Assembly (NCBI RefSeq): GCF_000731095.1
Contig: NZ_JMTZ01000021.1
Location: 62,001-126,000, forward strand
DNA: 64,000 nucleotides
From: Lysobacter antibioticus
Lineage (GTDB): Bacteria; Pseudomonadota; Gammaproteobacteria; Xanthomonadales; Xanthomonadaceae
Direction of reading: 5' to 3'
The position numbers and the translations under genes were made by a program. The notes beneath the pieces were generated by a model that saw only the letters and a list, made by a program, of their open reading frames with translations, ran no database searches and was not told where the DNA came from. Of the stretch, positions 8,736-17,968 are shown one piece after another (position 1 is the stretch's first letter; every line of letters starts with the position of its first letter).

Positions 8736-8758
8736 AAAAAAGCCGGCGCAGGGCCGGC
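8736..8758 (-). terminator. Rho-independent terminator of the H-NS-like gene
   Basis: Read on the minus strand, GCCGGC pairs with GCCGGC around a five-base loop and is followed by six T residues (plus-strand A6 at 8736-8741). It lies about 20 bp past the stop codon at 8780. It can also serve the convergent ThrE-like gene only weakly, because no T tract exists on the plus strand. Confidence 0.85.
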
Positions 8759-8779
8759 CTCTTCGCTGCGTATCGCCGA

Positions 8780-9163
8780 TTACTTGATGAGGAAATCGTC
8801 GATTTTGCGACCCGCGGCGACGTACGCGGCCAGCCAGCGCGGCTGCTTGCCGCGGCCGGTCCAGGTTTCCGCGGTATTGCCGGGGTTGCGGTACTTCGGT
8901 GCGACTTTACCGAGCGGCTTGCGGGCCTTGCGGTCTGCGGCTGCGGGCTTGGCGGCTTTCGTGGCCTTGGTGGCGCGGCTGGCGGGAGCGGCGCTGCCGA
9001 ACAATTCTTCGAGGGTGTATCCCTCGGTCTTGAGCACCTGCGCGACCTTCTTTCGCACCGCAGCAATGGGCTTGCGCTTATTGAGGGTGGTCTTGCGCTT
9101 CTTGGCCTGGCTGATCAGTGACTCGAGTTCTTTCGCGGACAACGTGGAGAGATCGATCGACAT
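8780..9163 (-). CDS. H-NS-family nucleoid-associated protein
   Basis: The 127-residue protein has a helical N-terminal oligomerisation region (about 1-55), a lysine/alanine-rich linker (about 58-85) and the H-NS C-terminal DNA-binding motif (91-110: YRNP, TWTGRGKQPRW). It should bind AT-rich DNA and silence transferred genes; XrvA/XrvC-like members regulate virulence in xanthomonads. The start codon at 9163 is preceded by GGAGG at good spacing. The gene has its own terminator and a candidate promoter with an overlapping dyad at 9217-9251, so it is transcribed alone. The linker resembles the basic AT-hook-like linkers of BpH3/MvaT-type variants. Confidence 0.9.
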   Translation of the reverse strand: MSIDLSTLSAKELESLISQAKKRKTTLNKRKPIAAVRKKVAQVLKTEGYTLEELFGSAAPASRATKATKAAKPAAADRKARKPLGKVAPKYRNPGNTAETWTGRGKQPRWLAAYVAAGRKIDDFLIK

Positions 9164-9216
9164 GGAGCCTCCGGGGAGTGGGTTCGGATTTTGGCCAGTC
9201 CCTGGCGCGCGGCGGA

Positions 9217-9251
9217 ATAGTAAAGGCACATTCACTCCGCGTAAATGTGCC
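9217..9251 (-). promoter_or_regulatory. Candidate promoter of the H-NS-like gene with overlapping inverted repeat
   Basis: On the minus strand, a -35-like TTTACG (plus 9240-9245) and a -10-like TACTAT (plus 9217-9222) are 17 bp apart, which would give a leader of about 45 nt. An 8-bp dyad, GGCACATT (9225-9232) and AATGTGCC (9244-9251), overlaps the -35 and spacer, as an operator would. The match to sigma70 is 4/6 in each box, so this is suggestive only. Confidence 0.4.
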
Positions 9252-9584
9252 GAAGGTCCGTGCAGATATTCGCGTTCTTATAGGGGGCGAATCCATCGGG
9301 TTCGCCGTCGACGCGTGGATTAATGTAATCGGGTATTGGCCGCTGCGCTAACTGCACGAAGGTAGTAGGCGGGAGCAGCCTCGCCGTGGCCCCGTCCCGT
9401 CGGGTGCGGGGCGCGGTTTGCCATGTAATTGCCATAAACCGCGCGCACCGTACGAGCGGGCCGTATTCGGGTCGCTGCGGATAATCGATCGACGCCGGTC
9501 GCCCCGGCGGCGGACGATCCCCGACTTACCTCCCCGACTTACCTTACTTGGGGCGGGAGGTAAGCGGGAAAGTAATCGCCGGGC
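9252..9584. other. Gene-free region upstream of the H-NS-like gene and downstream of proS
   Basis: I see no convincing gene here. The stretch near 9270-9340 is visibly richer in A+T than its surroundings (TTCTTATAGG, GATTAATGTAATCGGG), which suits regulation of a nucleoid protein. A short minus-strand open frame of 67 codons (9232-9435) has no recognisable feature or ribosome site. Near 9571-9596, ATCGCCGG and CCGGCGAT form a small hairpin that spans the proS stop codon but has no T tract. Confidence 0.4.
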
Positions 9585-11297
9585 TTATCCGGCGATCCGC
9601 GCCAACACCGCGGCGCGGTCGAGATTCTCGGCTTCGCTGGCGCGGCGGTGGCGGTATTCGAAACTGCCCGCGGCCAGGCCGCGCTCGGACACCACCACGC
9701 GGTGCGGGACGCCGATCAATTCCATGTCGGCGAACATCGCGCCGGGACGCAGGCCGCGATCGTCGAGCGCGGCGTCGACGCCGGCCGCCAGCAGTTCGCG
9801 ATACAGGGCCTGAGCCGCTTCGGTCACCGCGGCGTCGTTCTTGGGATTGATCATGCACACCACCGCCTGCCAGGGCGCCATCGCCTCGGGCCAGGCGATG
9901 CCGGCGTCGTCGTGGTTCTGCTCGATCGCCGCGGCGACGATGCGCGACACGCCGATGCCGTAGCAGCCCATCGCCGGCGTGGCGGCCTTGCCGGTTTCGT
10001 CGAGCACGGTCAGCTTCATCGCTTCGGCGTACTTGCGGCCGAGCTGGAACACGTGGCCGACTTCGATGCCGCGGGCGATGCCGAGCGTGCCCTGGCCATC
10101 GGGCGAGGGGTCGCCGGCGACGGCATTGCGGATGTCGGCGACCTCGTCGGGCTCGGCCAGGTCGCGGCCCCAGTTGACGCCGGCCAGGTGGTAGCCGTTT
10201 TCGTTGGCACCGACCACGAAGTCGTGCATCGCTGCGACGCTGCGGTCGGCGATCACGCGGATGGTCTTTACCGGCTTGAGCGGGCCCAGGAAGCCCGGCT
10301 GCGCGCCGAGGTGTTCGAGGATCTCGGCTTCGGTGGCGAGGCGGTACTCGGCCAGGCCGGCGAGCTTGGACAGCTTGATCTCGTTGACCACGTGGTCGCC
10401 GCGCACCAGCGCCAGCACGAACTGCGGCTTGCCTTCGCCATCGGCGCCGACGATCGCGACTGACTTGACCGTGCGCGCCAGGGCGATGCCCAGCAGCGCG
10501 GCGACGTCTTCGCAGGTCTTCTGGGTCGGCGTGTCGACCTTGCGCAGGTCTTCGGCGGCCGCGGCGCGCGCATGCGGCGCCACCGCTTCGGCGAGTTCGA
10601 CGTTGGCGGCGTAGTCCGAACCGTCCGAGAAGGCGATCGCGTCCTCGCCCGAATCGGCGAGCACGTGGAACTCGTGCGAGGCGCTGCCGCCGATCGCGCC
10701 GGTGTCGGCGAACACGGCGCGGAACTTCAGACCCAGGCGGGTGAAGATGCGGCTGTAGGTGTCGTACATGTTGCGGTATTCGCGATCCAGGTCCTGGTCG
10801 CTCAGATGGAAGGAGTAGGCGTCCTTCATCAGGAACTCGCGCGCGCGCATCACCCCGAAACGCGGGCGGATTTCGTCGCGGAACTTGGTCTGGATCTGGA
10901 AGAAATTGACCGGCAACTGCTTGTAGCTGGCCAGCTCGTTGCGGGCGAAATCGGTAATGACTTCCTCGTGGGTCGGGCCGTAGCAGTACCAGGCTTCCTT
11001 GCGGTCCTGGATCTTCAGCAGCTGACCGCCGAATTTCTCCCAGCGCCCGGTCTCTTCCCACAGCTCCTTCGGCTGCACCGACGGCATCAGCACTTCGATC
11101 GCGCCGGCGGCGTTCATCTCCTCGCGCACCGCGCGCTCGACCTTGCGCAGCACGCGCAGGCCCAGCGGCGACCAGGTGTAGAGGCCGGCGGCGAGCTTGC
11201 GGATCATGCCGGCCTTGAGCATCAGCTTGTGGCTGACGATTTCGGCTTCGGCGGGCGTTTCCTTGCTGGTGTGGAGATGGAATTGCGACAGACGCAT
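9585..11297 (-). CDS. proS: Prolyl-tRNA synthetase
   Basis: This 570-residue class II synthetase charges tRNA-Pro. It starts [20 protein letters not shown] and has the prokaryote-type ProRS layout: motif 1 region (LPLG-like, here [13 protein letters not shown]), motif 2 ([21 protein letters not shown]), an inserted editing (INS, YbaK-like) domain at about 220-400, motif 3 ([12 protein letters not shown]) and a C-terminal anticodon-binding domain. The length matches E. coli ProS (572). The editing domain, which removes mis-charged Ala, is complete by length. It stands alone on the minus strand, after the DUF4124 gene. Confidence 0.96.
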   Translation of the reverse strand: MRLSQFHLHTSKETPAEAEIVSHKLMLKAGMIRKLAAGLYTWSPLGLRVLRKVERAVREEMNAAGAIEVLMPSVQPKELWEETGRWEKFGGQLLKIQDRKEAWYCYGPTHEEVITDFARNELASYKQLPVNFFQIQTKFRDEIRPRFGVMRAREFLMKDAYSFHLSDQDLDREYRNMYDTYSRIFTRLGLKFRAVFADTGAIGGSASHEFHVLADSGEDAIAFSDGSDYAANVELAEAVAPHARAAAAEDLRKVDTPTQKTCEDVAALLGIALARTVKSVAIVGADGEGKPQFVLALVRGDHVVNEIKLSKLAGLAEYRLATEAEILEHLGAQPGFLGPLKPVKTIRVIADRSVAAMHDFVVGANENGYHLAGVNWGRDLAEPDEVADIRNAVAGDPSPDGQGTLGIARGIEVGHVFQLGRKYAEAMKLTVLDETGKAATPAMGCYGIGVSRIVAAAIEQNHDDAGIAWPEAMAPWQAVVCMINPKNDAAVTEAAQALYRELLAAGVDAALDDRGLRPGAMFADMELIGVPHRVVVSERGLAAGSFEYRHRRASEAENLDRAAVLARIAG

Positions 11298-11456
11298 CGG
11301 CTGGGGTTCGCGTACGTGGAAAGCGAACAGTTTGCCATGCCGAGGCGGTGGCTCCGTCCGCCGGGGTGGGTCGGGCCGGTCCCCGGAGCGGCGGGGGCCG
11401 GTCCGGGGCGGGAGAGGCGGCCTGGTCGGGCCGCCGGGAGCATCAGGCCGCCGGGA

Positions 11457-11939
11457 TCAGGCGTCGCCCTGCTTGGCGGTCGACGGGCGCGTCGAGGCCG
11501 GTGCCACGGCCGGAGCCGCCGGCTGCATGCAATAGGCCTTGACCGCCGATTCGGCGAGCTGGACCTGGGCCGCGCGCTGCTGCGCGTCGAGGATGTTGTC
11601 GGGCTTGCCGTCCTTGTTGGCGTCGACGCCGACCGAGGCCGAGCTCTGCAACTGCTTGAGGTTGCCGCGCGCGGTCGTGCACTGGGCGTTCTCGGCCGGG
11701 CTGTCCTCGGTGGCCGACTGGGCCGAGGTGGCGGTGCCGGATTTGTTCTTGATCACGCGGTTCTTGACCCCGCCCTGGTTCGGCGGCGGCGAATCGGAGT
11801 AGTGGGTGACGCCGTTGGCGTCCTTCCACTGGTACAGCTCGGTGGCGGCCGCCGGCGCGGCCAGCAGGGCGACCAGGACGGCGCTGGCGGCGAGCGCCGG
11901 AAAGGCGCGAAATAGCGAGTGGCGGGACGGGCAGGGCAT
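11457..11939 (-). CDS. DUF4124-domain exported protein
   Basis: The 160-residue precursor starts MPCPSRHSLFRAF and has a signal peptide ending near AAPAAATE. A DUF4124 domain follows at once (ELYQWKDANGVTHYSDSPPP), a short beta-rich module common in exported proteins of Xanthomonadaceae. The remainder is polar and holds two cysteines that could pair (AQCTTARG and KAYCMQPA). The ATG at 11939 has a GGAG eight bases upstream. The frame is open 25 codons further, but the extra residues would bury the signal peptide. Function is unknown; it could bind peptidoglycan or act as an envelope stress protein. Confidence 0.78.
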   Translation of the reverse strand: MPCPSRHSLFRAFPALAASAVLVALLAAPAAATELYQWKDANGVTHYSDSPPPNQGGVKNRVIKNKSGTATSAQSATEDSPAENAQCTTARGNLKQLQSSASVGVDANKDGKPDNILDAQQRAAQVQLAESAVKAYCMQPAAPAVAPASTRPSTAKQGDA

Positions 11940-12051
11940 AGCGAAGCTCCGAGGCAGGCAAACGGAACGGACGGCGTAAAGCCGGTCGAGCGGGGGAAGC
12001 GACGATTGCAGCATCCTGCCGAGGCACAGGCAAGCGCTACACTTCCCAGTT

Positions 12052-12828
12052 ATGGAACCCCATCACACGCCCCGCCCGCGCGGACGCGGCATTTACCTGC
12101 TGCCGAACCTGTTCACCACCGGCGGCCTGTTCGCCGGCTTCTACGCGATCATCGCCGCCACCCAGGGCCGCTTCGACGAGGCCTGCATGGCGATCTTCAT
12201 CGCCGCCATCCTCGACGGCGTCGACGGCCGGGTCGCGCGCCTGACCAACACCCAGAGCGAATTCGGCGTCCAGTACGACTCGCTGGCCGACCTGATCAGC
12301 TTCGGCCTGGCGCCGGCCCTGGTGATGTATCACTGGGCGCTGGAGTCGACCAAGCTCGACGGCGTGATCCCCGGCAAGATCGGCTGGATCGGCGCCTTCC
12401 TGTATGCCGCCTGCGCGGCGCTGCGCCTGGCCCGCTTCAATTCCCAGGTCGGACAGGTCGACAAGCGCTGGTTCATCGGCCTGGCCAGCCCGGCCGCGGC
12501 CGGACTGGTGGCGAGCTTCGTCTGGACCTGCCACAGCTTCGACCTGGTCGGCGAGCAACTGCGCTACGCCGCACTGGCGCTGACCGTGGTGGCCGGACTG
12601 CTGATGGTCAGCCGCATGCGCTACTTCAGTTTCAAGGGCAGCGGCCCGCGCAACGACCGGGTGCCGTTCCTGGCGATTCTGATCGTGGTGGTGGTGGTGA
12701 TCGCGATCGCGATCGACCCGCCGCGCGTGCTGCTGGCGATCTTCGCCCCGTACGCGCTGTCCGGCCCGGTCTATGCCGCGTATCGGCGTCTGCGCCGCAT
12801 GCCGCCGGCCGAGGCTGGCCCGCCATGA
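12052..12828 (+). CDS. pssA: CDP-diacylglycerol-serine O-phosphatidyltransferase
   Basis: This 258-residue inner-membrane enzyme makes phosphatidylserine from CDP-diacylglycerol and serine, the precursor of phosphatidylethanolamine. The CDP-alcohol phosphatidyltransferase signature D55-x2-D58-G-x2-A-R ... G-x3-D76-x3-D80 is intact (DGVDGRVAR, YDSLADL). The sequence GRGIYLLPNLFTTGGLFAGFYA at the start and about seven hydrophobic segments are typical of the PssA subfamily I rather than of PgsA. The stop overlaps the ATG of the next gene by four bases, giving a pssA-unknown-rimI operon. Confidence 0.92.
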   Translation: MEPHHTPRPRGRGIYLLPNLFTTGGLFAGFYAIIAATQGRFDEACMAIFIAAILDGVDGRVARLTNTQSEFGVQYDSLADLISFGLAPALVMYHWALESTKLDGVIPGKIGWIGAFLYAACAALRLARFNSQVGQVDKRWFIGLASPAAAGLVASFVWTCHSFDLVGEQLRYAALALTVVAGLLMVSRMRYFSFKGSGPRNDRVPFLAILIVVVVVIAIAIDPPRVLLAIFAPYALSGPVYAAYRRLRRMPPAEAGPP

Positions 12829-13202
12829 GCGCGCTGTGGAGCGCCGAGCAGCGCGAATGGCTGCAGGCGATGGGCCATTCGGTGATGAAGCTGGCTTCGG
12901 ACAAGGTCGAGGAGGTGCCGGTCGTCGCACGCGAGGCATCTGCGCCGGCGGCGCAGGTTGCTTCGACGGAAGCGGTTGCGAGCGCACCGCGCTCCGAGCC
13001 GGCGCGCCCGGTCGCTCCCGCGCGAGCGTCCGGTGCCGACAGCGCCTTGCTGCGTGCGGTGCTGCGCGCCGCCCGCCGCGGCGCCGACGATCCGGCGGTG
13101 CTGGCATTGTTCGATGCGCAGGCTCTGCGCGGCGATGCCGCCGCCAAGCGCGCGCTGTGGCCGCAGTTGCGCGCCCTGCGGCGCGGGAGCGCGGCGAGGT
13201 GA
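12825..13202 (+). CDS. Small protein of unknown function between pssA and rimI
   Basis: I do not recognise a family for this 125-residue protein. The start MSALWSAEQREWLQAMGHSV looks like a short amphipathic helix. An Ala/Pro/Val-rich linker (about 30-70) follows, then a helical Arg-rich end (about 71-125; LLRAVLRAARRGADDPAVLALF). It overlaps pssA (ATGA) and rimI (GTGA), so all three are translationally coupled. In several gammaproteobacteria a small protein of similar build, with a short helical C-terminal domain, precedes rimI, but I cannot name it. The tight coupling shows that it is a real gene. Confidence 0.72.
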   Translation: MSALWSAEQREWLQAMGHSVMKLASDKVEEVPVVAREASAPAAQVASTEAVASAPRSEPARPVAPARASGADSALLRAVLRAARRGADDPAVLALFDAQALRGDAAAKRALWPQLRALRRGSAAR

Positions 13203-13690
13203 GCGCGCAGGCGTCCGAGTTCGATCCGGGCACGGCGCCGGCCGCGCTGCGGCCGATGCGCGAGGACGACCTCGAAGTCGTCCATGCCATCGAGATCCGC
13301 GCCTACGAGTTCCCCTGGACCCCGGGCATCTTCCGCGACTGCCTGCGCGCCGACTATCCGGCCTGGGTGTTGTCCGAGGGCGAACGCATCATCGGTTACT
13401 TCCTGATGAGCGTGGCCGCCGGCGAAGCGCACGTGCTCAACGTCTGCGTGGCGCCGGAAGCGCACGGCCACGGTTATGGCCGCAAGCTGTTGCGCGCGTT
13501 GGTCCATATCGCCCGCGGCCGCGGCGCCGAACGCGTGTTCCTGGAAGTGCGGCCGTCCAATACCGGCGCGATCGCGCTGTACCACAACGAAGGCTTCAAC
13601 GAGATCGGCCGCCGCCCGCGCTATTACCCGGCGCGCGGCGGACGCGAGGATGCCCTGGTCATGGCGATCGAGCTGTTTGCCGAGGAATGA
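13199..13690 (+). CDS. rimI: Ribosomal protein bS18-alanine N-acetyltransferase
   Basis: The 163-residue GNAT enzyme acetylates the N-terminal alanine of ribosomal protein S18. The acetyl-CoA loop VAPEAHGHGYGRKLL (84-98) and the following EVRPSNTGAIALYHNEGF (E116, Y128) are classic RimI. The GTG start overlaps the upstream gene's TGA in a GTGA junction; an in-frame GTG is the only start that gives the usual short leader before LRPMREDDL. It is slightly longer than E. coli RimI (148) because of an N-terminal extension of about 14 residues. Confidence 0.92.
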   Translation: MSAQASEFDPGTAPAALRPMREDDLEVVHAIEIRAYEFPWTPGIFRDCLRADYPAWVLSEGERIIGYFLMSVAAGEAHVLNVCVAPEAHGHGYGRKLLRALVHIARGRGAERVFLEVRPSNTGAIALYHNEGFNEIGRRPRYYPARGGREDALVMAIELFAEE

Positions 13691-13709
13691 CCGGTTTGTC
13701 GGCGCGCGG

Positions 13710-14591
13710 TCAGGGCGCCTGCTTCAAGGTTGCCAGGATCGCCGGCTTCAGTGCCTTGATCGCAGCGTCTTCGCTCTGATCCGCCTGCACATACAGACCG
13801 CTCAGAAACGCCGTCAGATCGTGGCGACGCCCGAGCCAGCCGGCGTAGTCGGTGCGGTCGAGCTTGCCGACCTTCGCCGATAAAGCGGCGAACCACGCCT
13901 GCCAGTCCTCGGCCGACAGCAGGCCGCGTTGGGCCGTGAACAACAGCGGCCGGGCCAGGCGCTCGGGTTCGCCGAACACATAGGCATGACCGTTGCCCGG
14001 CACCGCCTGGGAGGCGATCGCGGCCAGGATGCGATCGTATTGCGCGCGTTCGAGGGCGGGATTCAGGCTCAACTGCATCAGCCAGTCGGCGCCGTGGGCG
14101 ACGCCGTGCCGCCAACCTTGGCCTTCGCTATAGCCGCGGTAGTCGCGCACCGCTTCGACGTAGGCCGCCGCGCGCTCGACCATCGCCACTCTTTCCTGCG
14201 GTGTCATCCACGATTTGATCCGGTCGGTGCGCGCGACTTCCGACAGCACCAGGGCCGCGAACGGCTTGCCGAACCCTTGCGGGTCTTTGCTATCGAGCGA
14301 TGCGTACAGCGAGTCGCGCATCGCTCGCAGTGCGTTTGCGTCGAAATCGCCGGCGCGCATCCACTGGCTCAGGGCTTCGAAGGCGATGCCATCGCGCAGC
14401 TCGGGATCGGAGGCGGACAGACAGCCGATCAGGCCGGTCGCCAGCGCTTGTTTTTCCGCCGGGTCGGGCAGGGCGAATTGGCGCGCTTTCAGTGCCTGCA
14501 GGGACGCTGCGGTGTGCCCGGCAGGTGGGCAATTCTGGGCGAACGCCGGGGTCGCCAGCAGGCAGACGCCTAACAGCAGGACAAGACGCAT
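13710..14591 (-). CDS. Exported DUF2785-like protein
   Basis: The 293-residue precursor has a clear signal peptide (MRLVLLLGVCLLATPAFA). The mature part is helical with repeated short helices, and its centre (about 140-175, DYRGYSEGQGWRHGVAHGADWLM) matches the pattern I know from DUF2785 proteins: R-G-Y-x-E-G-x-G-W-x-H-x-V-A-H-x-A-D. The paired histidines suggest a metal site, but I know of no assigned function. A cysteine soon after cleavage (QNCPPAG) and one in LIGCLSASD may pair. The gene is convergent with rimI and no partner is evident. Confidence 0.72.
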   Translation of the reverse strand: MRLVLLLGVCLLATPAFAQNCPPAGHTAASLQALKARQFALPDPAEKQALATGLIGCLSASDPELRDGIAFEALSQWMRAGDFDANALRAMRDSLYASLDSKDPQGFGKPFAALVLSEVARTDRIKSWMTPQERVAMVERAAAYVEAVRDYRGYSEGQGWRHGVAHGADWLMQLSLNPALERAQYDRILAAIASQAVPGNGHAYVFGEPERLARPLLFTAQRGLLSAEDWQAWFAALSAKVGKLDRTDYAGWLGRRHDLTAFLSGLYVQADQSEDAAIKALKPAILATLKQAP

Positions 14592-14753
14592 GGCTTTCGC
14601 TTCCCCAAGGCCAGGAGTTCCAGCCTAGGTTGCCGGCTTACGGCGCCGCAAGGGCTGGAGTTGCGGGTTGGTGCGCTGTGCGCGGCGGCGAGGAAGAGGG
14701 TGTTGGGGCGATCGGTAGGAGCCGGCAGGGCAGAGCACGAGCGGAGCACGAGC

Positions 14754-14974
14754 AAATCCCCCTGCCCGCCTTTTCCGAAGGGGGGAAGCTTGGGAGATTC
14801 GTGGCGATGTTCGGCGACATGCGAAGCGGGTATCTCGCTCTCGGATGTAGGCTCCTGCCCGCTGCCCGCTGCCCGAATCCCGAATCCCGAATCCCGAATC
14901 CCGAATCCCGAATCCCGAATCCCGAATCCCGCATGTGCACTCCCCCCTTTGGAAAAGGGGGGCAGGGGGGATTT
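14754..14974. repeat. Composite repeat block: inverted CCCCCT/AGGGGG element around an 8-copy heptamer array
   Basis: The region 14592-15005 has no gene. Arms at 14754-14786 (AAATCCCCCTGCCCGCC...) and 14941-14974 (complement ending GGGGGATTT) form an inverted pair. Between them, 14872-14927 holds eight exact head-to-tail copies of CCCGAAT. The heptamer is the one seen as paired arms elsewhere in the window, here as a pure tandem array. Array length should vary easily by slippage. Confidence 0.85.
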
Positions 14975-15007
14975 GCTTCTGCCTTTCGCTCCAACCTCGT
15001 CGCAAAG

Positions 15008-15034
15008 AAAAAGCCGTGGCAAGCCACGGCTTTT
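15008..15034 (-). terminator. valS terminator: Rho-independent terminator downstream of valS
   Basis: Plus-strand GCCGTGGC (15013-15020) pairs with GCCACGGC (15023-15030) around AA. On the minus strand the stem is followed by a T tract (plus AAAAA at 15008-15012), and on the plus strand by TTTT (15031-15034). It therefore terminates valS, about 25 bp after the stop codon, and could also act on the other strand. Confidence 0.88.
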
Positions 15035-15059
15035 CTCGAACGAGCGGCGCCGGACCCGC

Positions 15060-17828
15060 TCAGCCCAGCTTGGTGCGCTGCGCGGTCAGGCCTTCCAACT
15101 GCACGTTCCAGTCGACCAGGCGCTTGCGCTCCTGCTCGACCACGGCGGCGGGGGCGTTCTGGACGAAGGTCTCGCTGGCGAGCTTGCCCTGGCATTTGCC
15201 GATTTCGCCGGCGACGCGCTTGATCTCCTTGTCCAGGCGCGTGCGTTCGGCGCCGAGGTCGACCAGGCCTTCGAGCGGAACCAGCAAGGTCAATTCGCCG
15301 ACCACCGCCGACGCCGCGGGCGGCGCGTCGTTGGCGTCGGCAATGAACTGGATGCTGTCGAGGCGATTGAGGAAGCGCAACTGCGAGTCGAAGCGCGCGG
15401 CCCGATCGCGGTCGGCGGCATCGCCCTTGGCCAGCAGCAGGCCGACGTTCTTCTGCGGCGAGACGTTGAGCTCGCTACGCACTTTGCGCAGGGCCGAGAC
15501 CATGGCCTTCAGCCACTCCACGTCGGCTTCGGCCTGGGCGTAGTCGGCGCCGAGGTCGCTGGCCTGCGGGTACGGGCGCAGCATGATCGTGGTTTCGGCG
15601 ATGCCGAGCTTGGGCGCGACCTGTTGCCACAGCTCTTCGGTGACGAAGGGGATCAGCGGGTGCAACAGCGACAGCAGACGCTCCAACACGTACAGCAAGG
15701 TGTGGCGGGTGCTGTCGGCGGCGGCTGCGTCGTCGCCTTGCAGCGCCGGCTTGGCCAGTTCGACGAACCAGTCGCAGAACGCGTTCCAGGCGAACTCGTA
15801 CAAGGTCTGGGCGAGCAGGTCGAAACGGTAAGCGGCGAAATGGGTTTCGGCTTCGGCCGCGGCCTGGGCCAGCTGCGCCAGGATCCAGCGCTCGGCGTCG
15901 GTCTTGGGCTGCGGTGTGCCCGAGAAACTCGCGTCCTCGGTGTTCATCAACACGAAGCGGGTCGCGTTCCACAGCTTGTTGCAGAAGTTCTTGTAACCCT
16001 CGGCGCGGCCCAGGTCGAACTTGATGTCGCGGCCGTGGGTGGCCAGCGCCGAGATGGTGAAGCGCAGCGCGTCGGCGCCGAAGCTCGGGATGCCGTCGGG
16101 GAATTCCTTGCGCGTGGCTTTCTCGATGCGCGCGGCGTCCTTGGGGTTCATCAGGCCGGTGGTGCGCTTGGCGACCAGGTCTTCGAGTTCGATGCCGTCG
16201 ACCAGGTCGATCGGATCGAGCACGTTGCCCTTCGACTTGGACATCTTCTGGCCGTCTTTGTCGCGCACCAGGCCGGTGATGTAGACGTCCTTGAACGGAA
16301 TCTGCCCGGTGAAGTGGTCGGTCAGCATGATCATGCGGGCGACCCAGAAGAAGATGATGTCGAAACCGGTGACCAGCACGGACGAGGGCACGAAACGCTC
16401 GAACCCGCGCTCGCCCATGGCCGCCGCATTCGGCCAACCCATGGTGCTGAACGGCCACAGGCCGGAGGAGAACCAGGTCTCCAGCACGTCGTTGTCCTGG
16501 TGCAGGACGACGTCGGCGCCGATCCCGCCGCGCGCGCGCGCATCGGCTTCGTCGCGGCCGACGTAGATCTTGCCGTCGGCGTCGTACCAGGCCGGGATGC
16601 GGTGGCCCCACCACAGCTGGCGGCTGATGCACCAGTCCTGGATGTTCTCCATCCAGTGGCGATAGGTGTTGATCCAGTTCGCCGGGACGAAACGGATATC
16701 GCCCTGCTCGACCAACTGCAGGCCGCGCGCGGCCAGGTCGTCCATCTTCACGAACCACTGGTCGGTCAGATACGGCTCGATCACCTGGTTGGTGCGGTCG
16801 CCGCGCGGCACCTGCAGCTTGTGTGGTTTGGTCTCGACGAGCAGGCCTTCGGCCTCCAGGTCGGCGAGCACGACCTTGCGCGCTTCGTAGCGGTCCAGGC
16901 CGACGTACTTCGCCGGGGCGTTGTCGTTGACCGCCGCCTCGGGGGTGAAGATGTTGATCATCGGCAGGCCGTGGCGCTGGCCGACCGCGTAGTCGTTGAA
17001 GTCGTGCGCGGGCGTGACCTTGACCACGCCGGTGCCGAACTCGCGATCGACGTAGGCGTCGGCGATCACCGGGATCACCCGGCCGCTCAGCGGCAGGGTC
17101 ACGGTCTTGCCGATCAGGTGGGCGTAGCGCTCATCCTCGGGATGGACCATGACGGCGGTGTCGCCGAGCATGGTTTCCGGGCGCGTCGTCGCGACCACCA
17201 GCGTGGCGCTGCCATCGCTGAGGGGGTAGGAGATCGACCACAGGAAGCCGTCTTCTTCTTCGTTGACGACTTCCAGGTCGGAGATCGCGGTCTTCAGCAC
17301 CGGATCCCAGTTGACCAGGCGCTGGCCGCGGTAGATCAGGTTTTGCTCGTGCATGCGCACGAAGGCCTCGACCACCGCCTCGGAGGCGATAGGATCCATC
17401 GTGAACATCGAGCGCGACCAGTCGCCGGAGGTGCCCAGGCGGCGCATCTGCCGTTCGATGGTGTCGCCCGACTGGCCCTTCCACTCCCAGACCTTCTCGA
17501 TGAAGCCGTCGCGGCCGAGGCCGTCGCGGGTCAGGCCTTCGCGACCGAGGTTGCGCGCCACCACCATTTCGGTGGCGATGCCGGCGTGGTCGGTACCCAT
17601 CTGCCACAAGGTGTCGTAGCCGCGCATGCGGTGATAACGGATCAGCGCATCCTGCAGGGTGTGCTGGAACGCATGTCCCATGTGCAGGGTGCCGGTGACG
17701 TTCGGCGGCGGCAACAAGATGGAGTAGGGCTCGCCCTCGCCGCGCGGCTTGAATACGCCGCTGCTCTCCCACTGCTCGTAGAGGCGGGCTTCGAACTGCT
17801 TGGGGTCGTAGCTGGAGGCGAGGGACAT
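15060..17828 (-). CDS. valS: Valyl-tRNA synthetase
   Basis: This 922-residue class I synthetase charges tRNA-Val. The HIGH motif is HMGH (49-52, after PPPNVTGTL) and the KMSKS loop is at 528-532 (KMSKSKGN). The connective-peptide editing domain is present between them ([29 protein letters not shown]). The C-terminal end (about 850-922, [22 protein letters not shown]) is the tRNA-binding coiled coil. The length is slightly shorter than E. coli ValS (951). The gene is downstream of holC, with an inverted repeat pair between them, and ends in a strong hairpin terminator. Confidence 0.97.
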   Translation of the reverse strand: MSLASSYDPKQFEARLYEQWESSGVFKPRGEGEPYSILLPPPNVTGTLHMGHAFQHTLQDALIRYHRMRGYDTLWQMGTDHAGIATEMVVARNLGREGLTRDGLGRDGFIEKVWEWKGQSGDTIERQMRRLGTSGDWSRSMFTMDPIASEAVVEAFVRMHEQNLIYRGQRLVNWDPVLKTAISDLEVVNEEEDGFLWSISYPLSDGSATLVVATTRPETMLGDTAVMVHPEDERYAHLIGKTVTLPLSGRVIPVIADAYVDREFGTGVVKVTPAHDFNDYAVGQRHGLPMINIFTPEAAVNDNAPAKYVGLDRYEARKVVLADLEAEGLLVETKPHKLQVPRGDRTNQVIEPYLTDQWFVKMDDLAARGLQLVEQGDIRFVPANWINTYRHWMENIQDWCISRQLWWGHRIPAWYDADGKIYVGRDEADARARGGIGADVVLHQDNDVLETWFSSGLWPFSTMGWPNAAAMGERGFERFVPSSVLVTGFDIIFFWVARMIMLTDHFTGQIPFKDVYITGLVRDKDGQKMSKSKGNVLDPIDLVDGIELEDLVAKRTTGLMNPKDAARIEKATRKEFPDGIPSFGADALRFTISALATHGRDIKFDLGRAEGYKNFCNKLWNATRFVLMNTEDASFSGTPQPKTDAERWILAQLAQAAAEAETHFAAYRFDLLAQTLYEFAWNAFCDWFVELAKPALQGDDAAAADSTRHTLLYVLERLLSLLHPLIPFVTEELWQQVAPKLGIAETTIMLRPYPQASDLGADYAQAEADVEWLKAMVSALRKVRSELNVSPQKNVGLLLAKGDAADRDRAARFDSQLRFLNRLDSIQFIADANDAPPAASAVVGELTLLVPLEGLVDLGAERTRLDKEIKRVAGEIGKCQGKLASETFVQNAPAAVVEQERKRLVDWNVQLEGLTAQRTKLG

Positions 17829-17833
17829 AAGAA

Positions 17834-17964
17834 CCGGGATTCGTTATTCGGGATTTGGGATTGGTTGAAGCAACAGCCAAGAGCAAGAACTTACAGAGCG
17901 GAGTGCCGGTTGGGACTGGGCGGATCCGCTTCGCGAATCCCAACGCCCGAATCCCCAATCCCGG
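17834..17964. repeat. Inverted pair of GGGATTC repeats between holC and valS
   Basis: The left arm (17834-17864, CCGGGATTCG... GGGATTGG) and right arm (17934-17964, GCGAATCCC... AATCCCGG) are largely complementary, with about 70 bp between. They occupy the 140-bp interval between the holC stop and the valS start, so a transcript covering both genes would carry the hairpin in the valS leader. Confidence 0.78.
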
Positions 17965-17968
17965 CCCC

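Noticed and set aside
9232-9435. A 67-codon minus-strand gene upstream of the H-NS-like gene
   Set aside because: It overlaps the candidate promoter and dyad, has no ribosome site and shows no family feature.
14872-14930. CRISPR-like array
   Set aside because: The units are seven bases with no spacers, so it is a simple tandem repeat. No cas gene is near.
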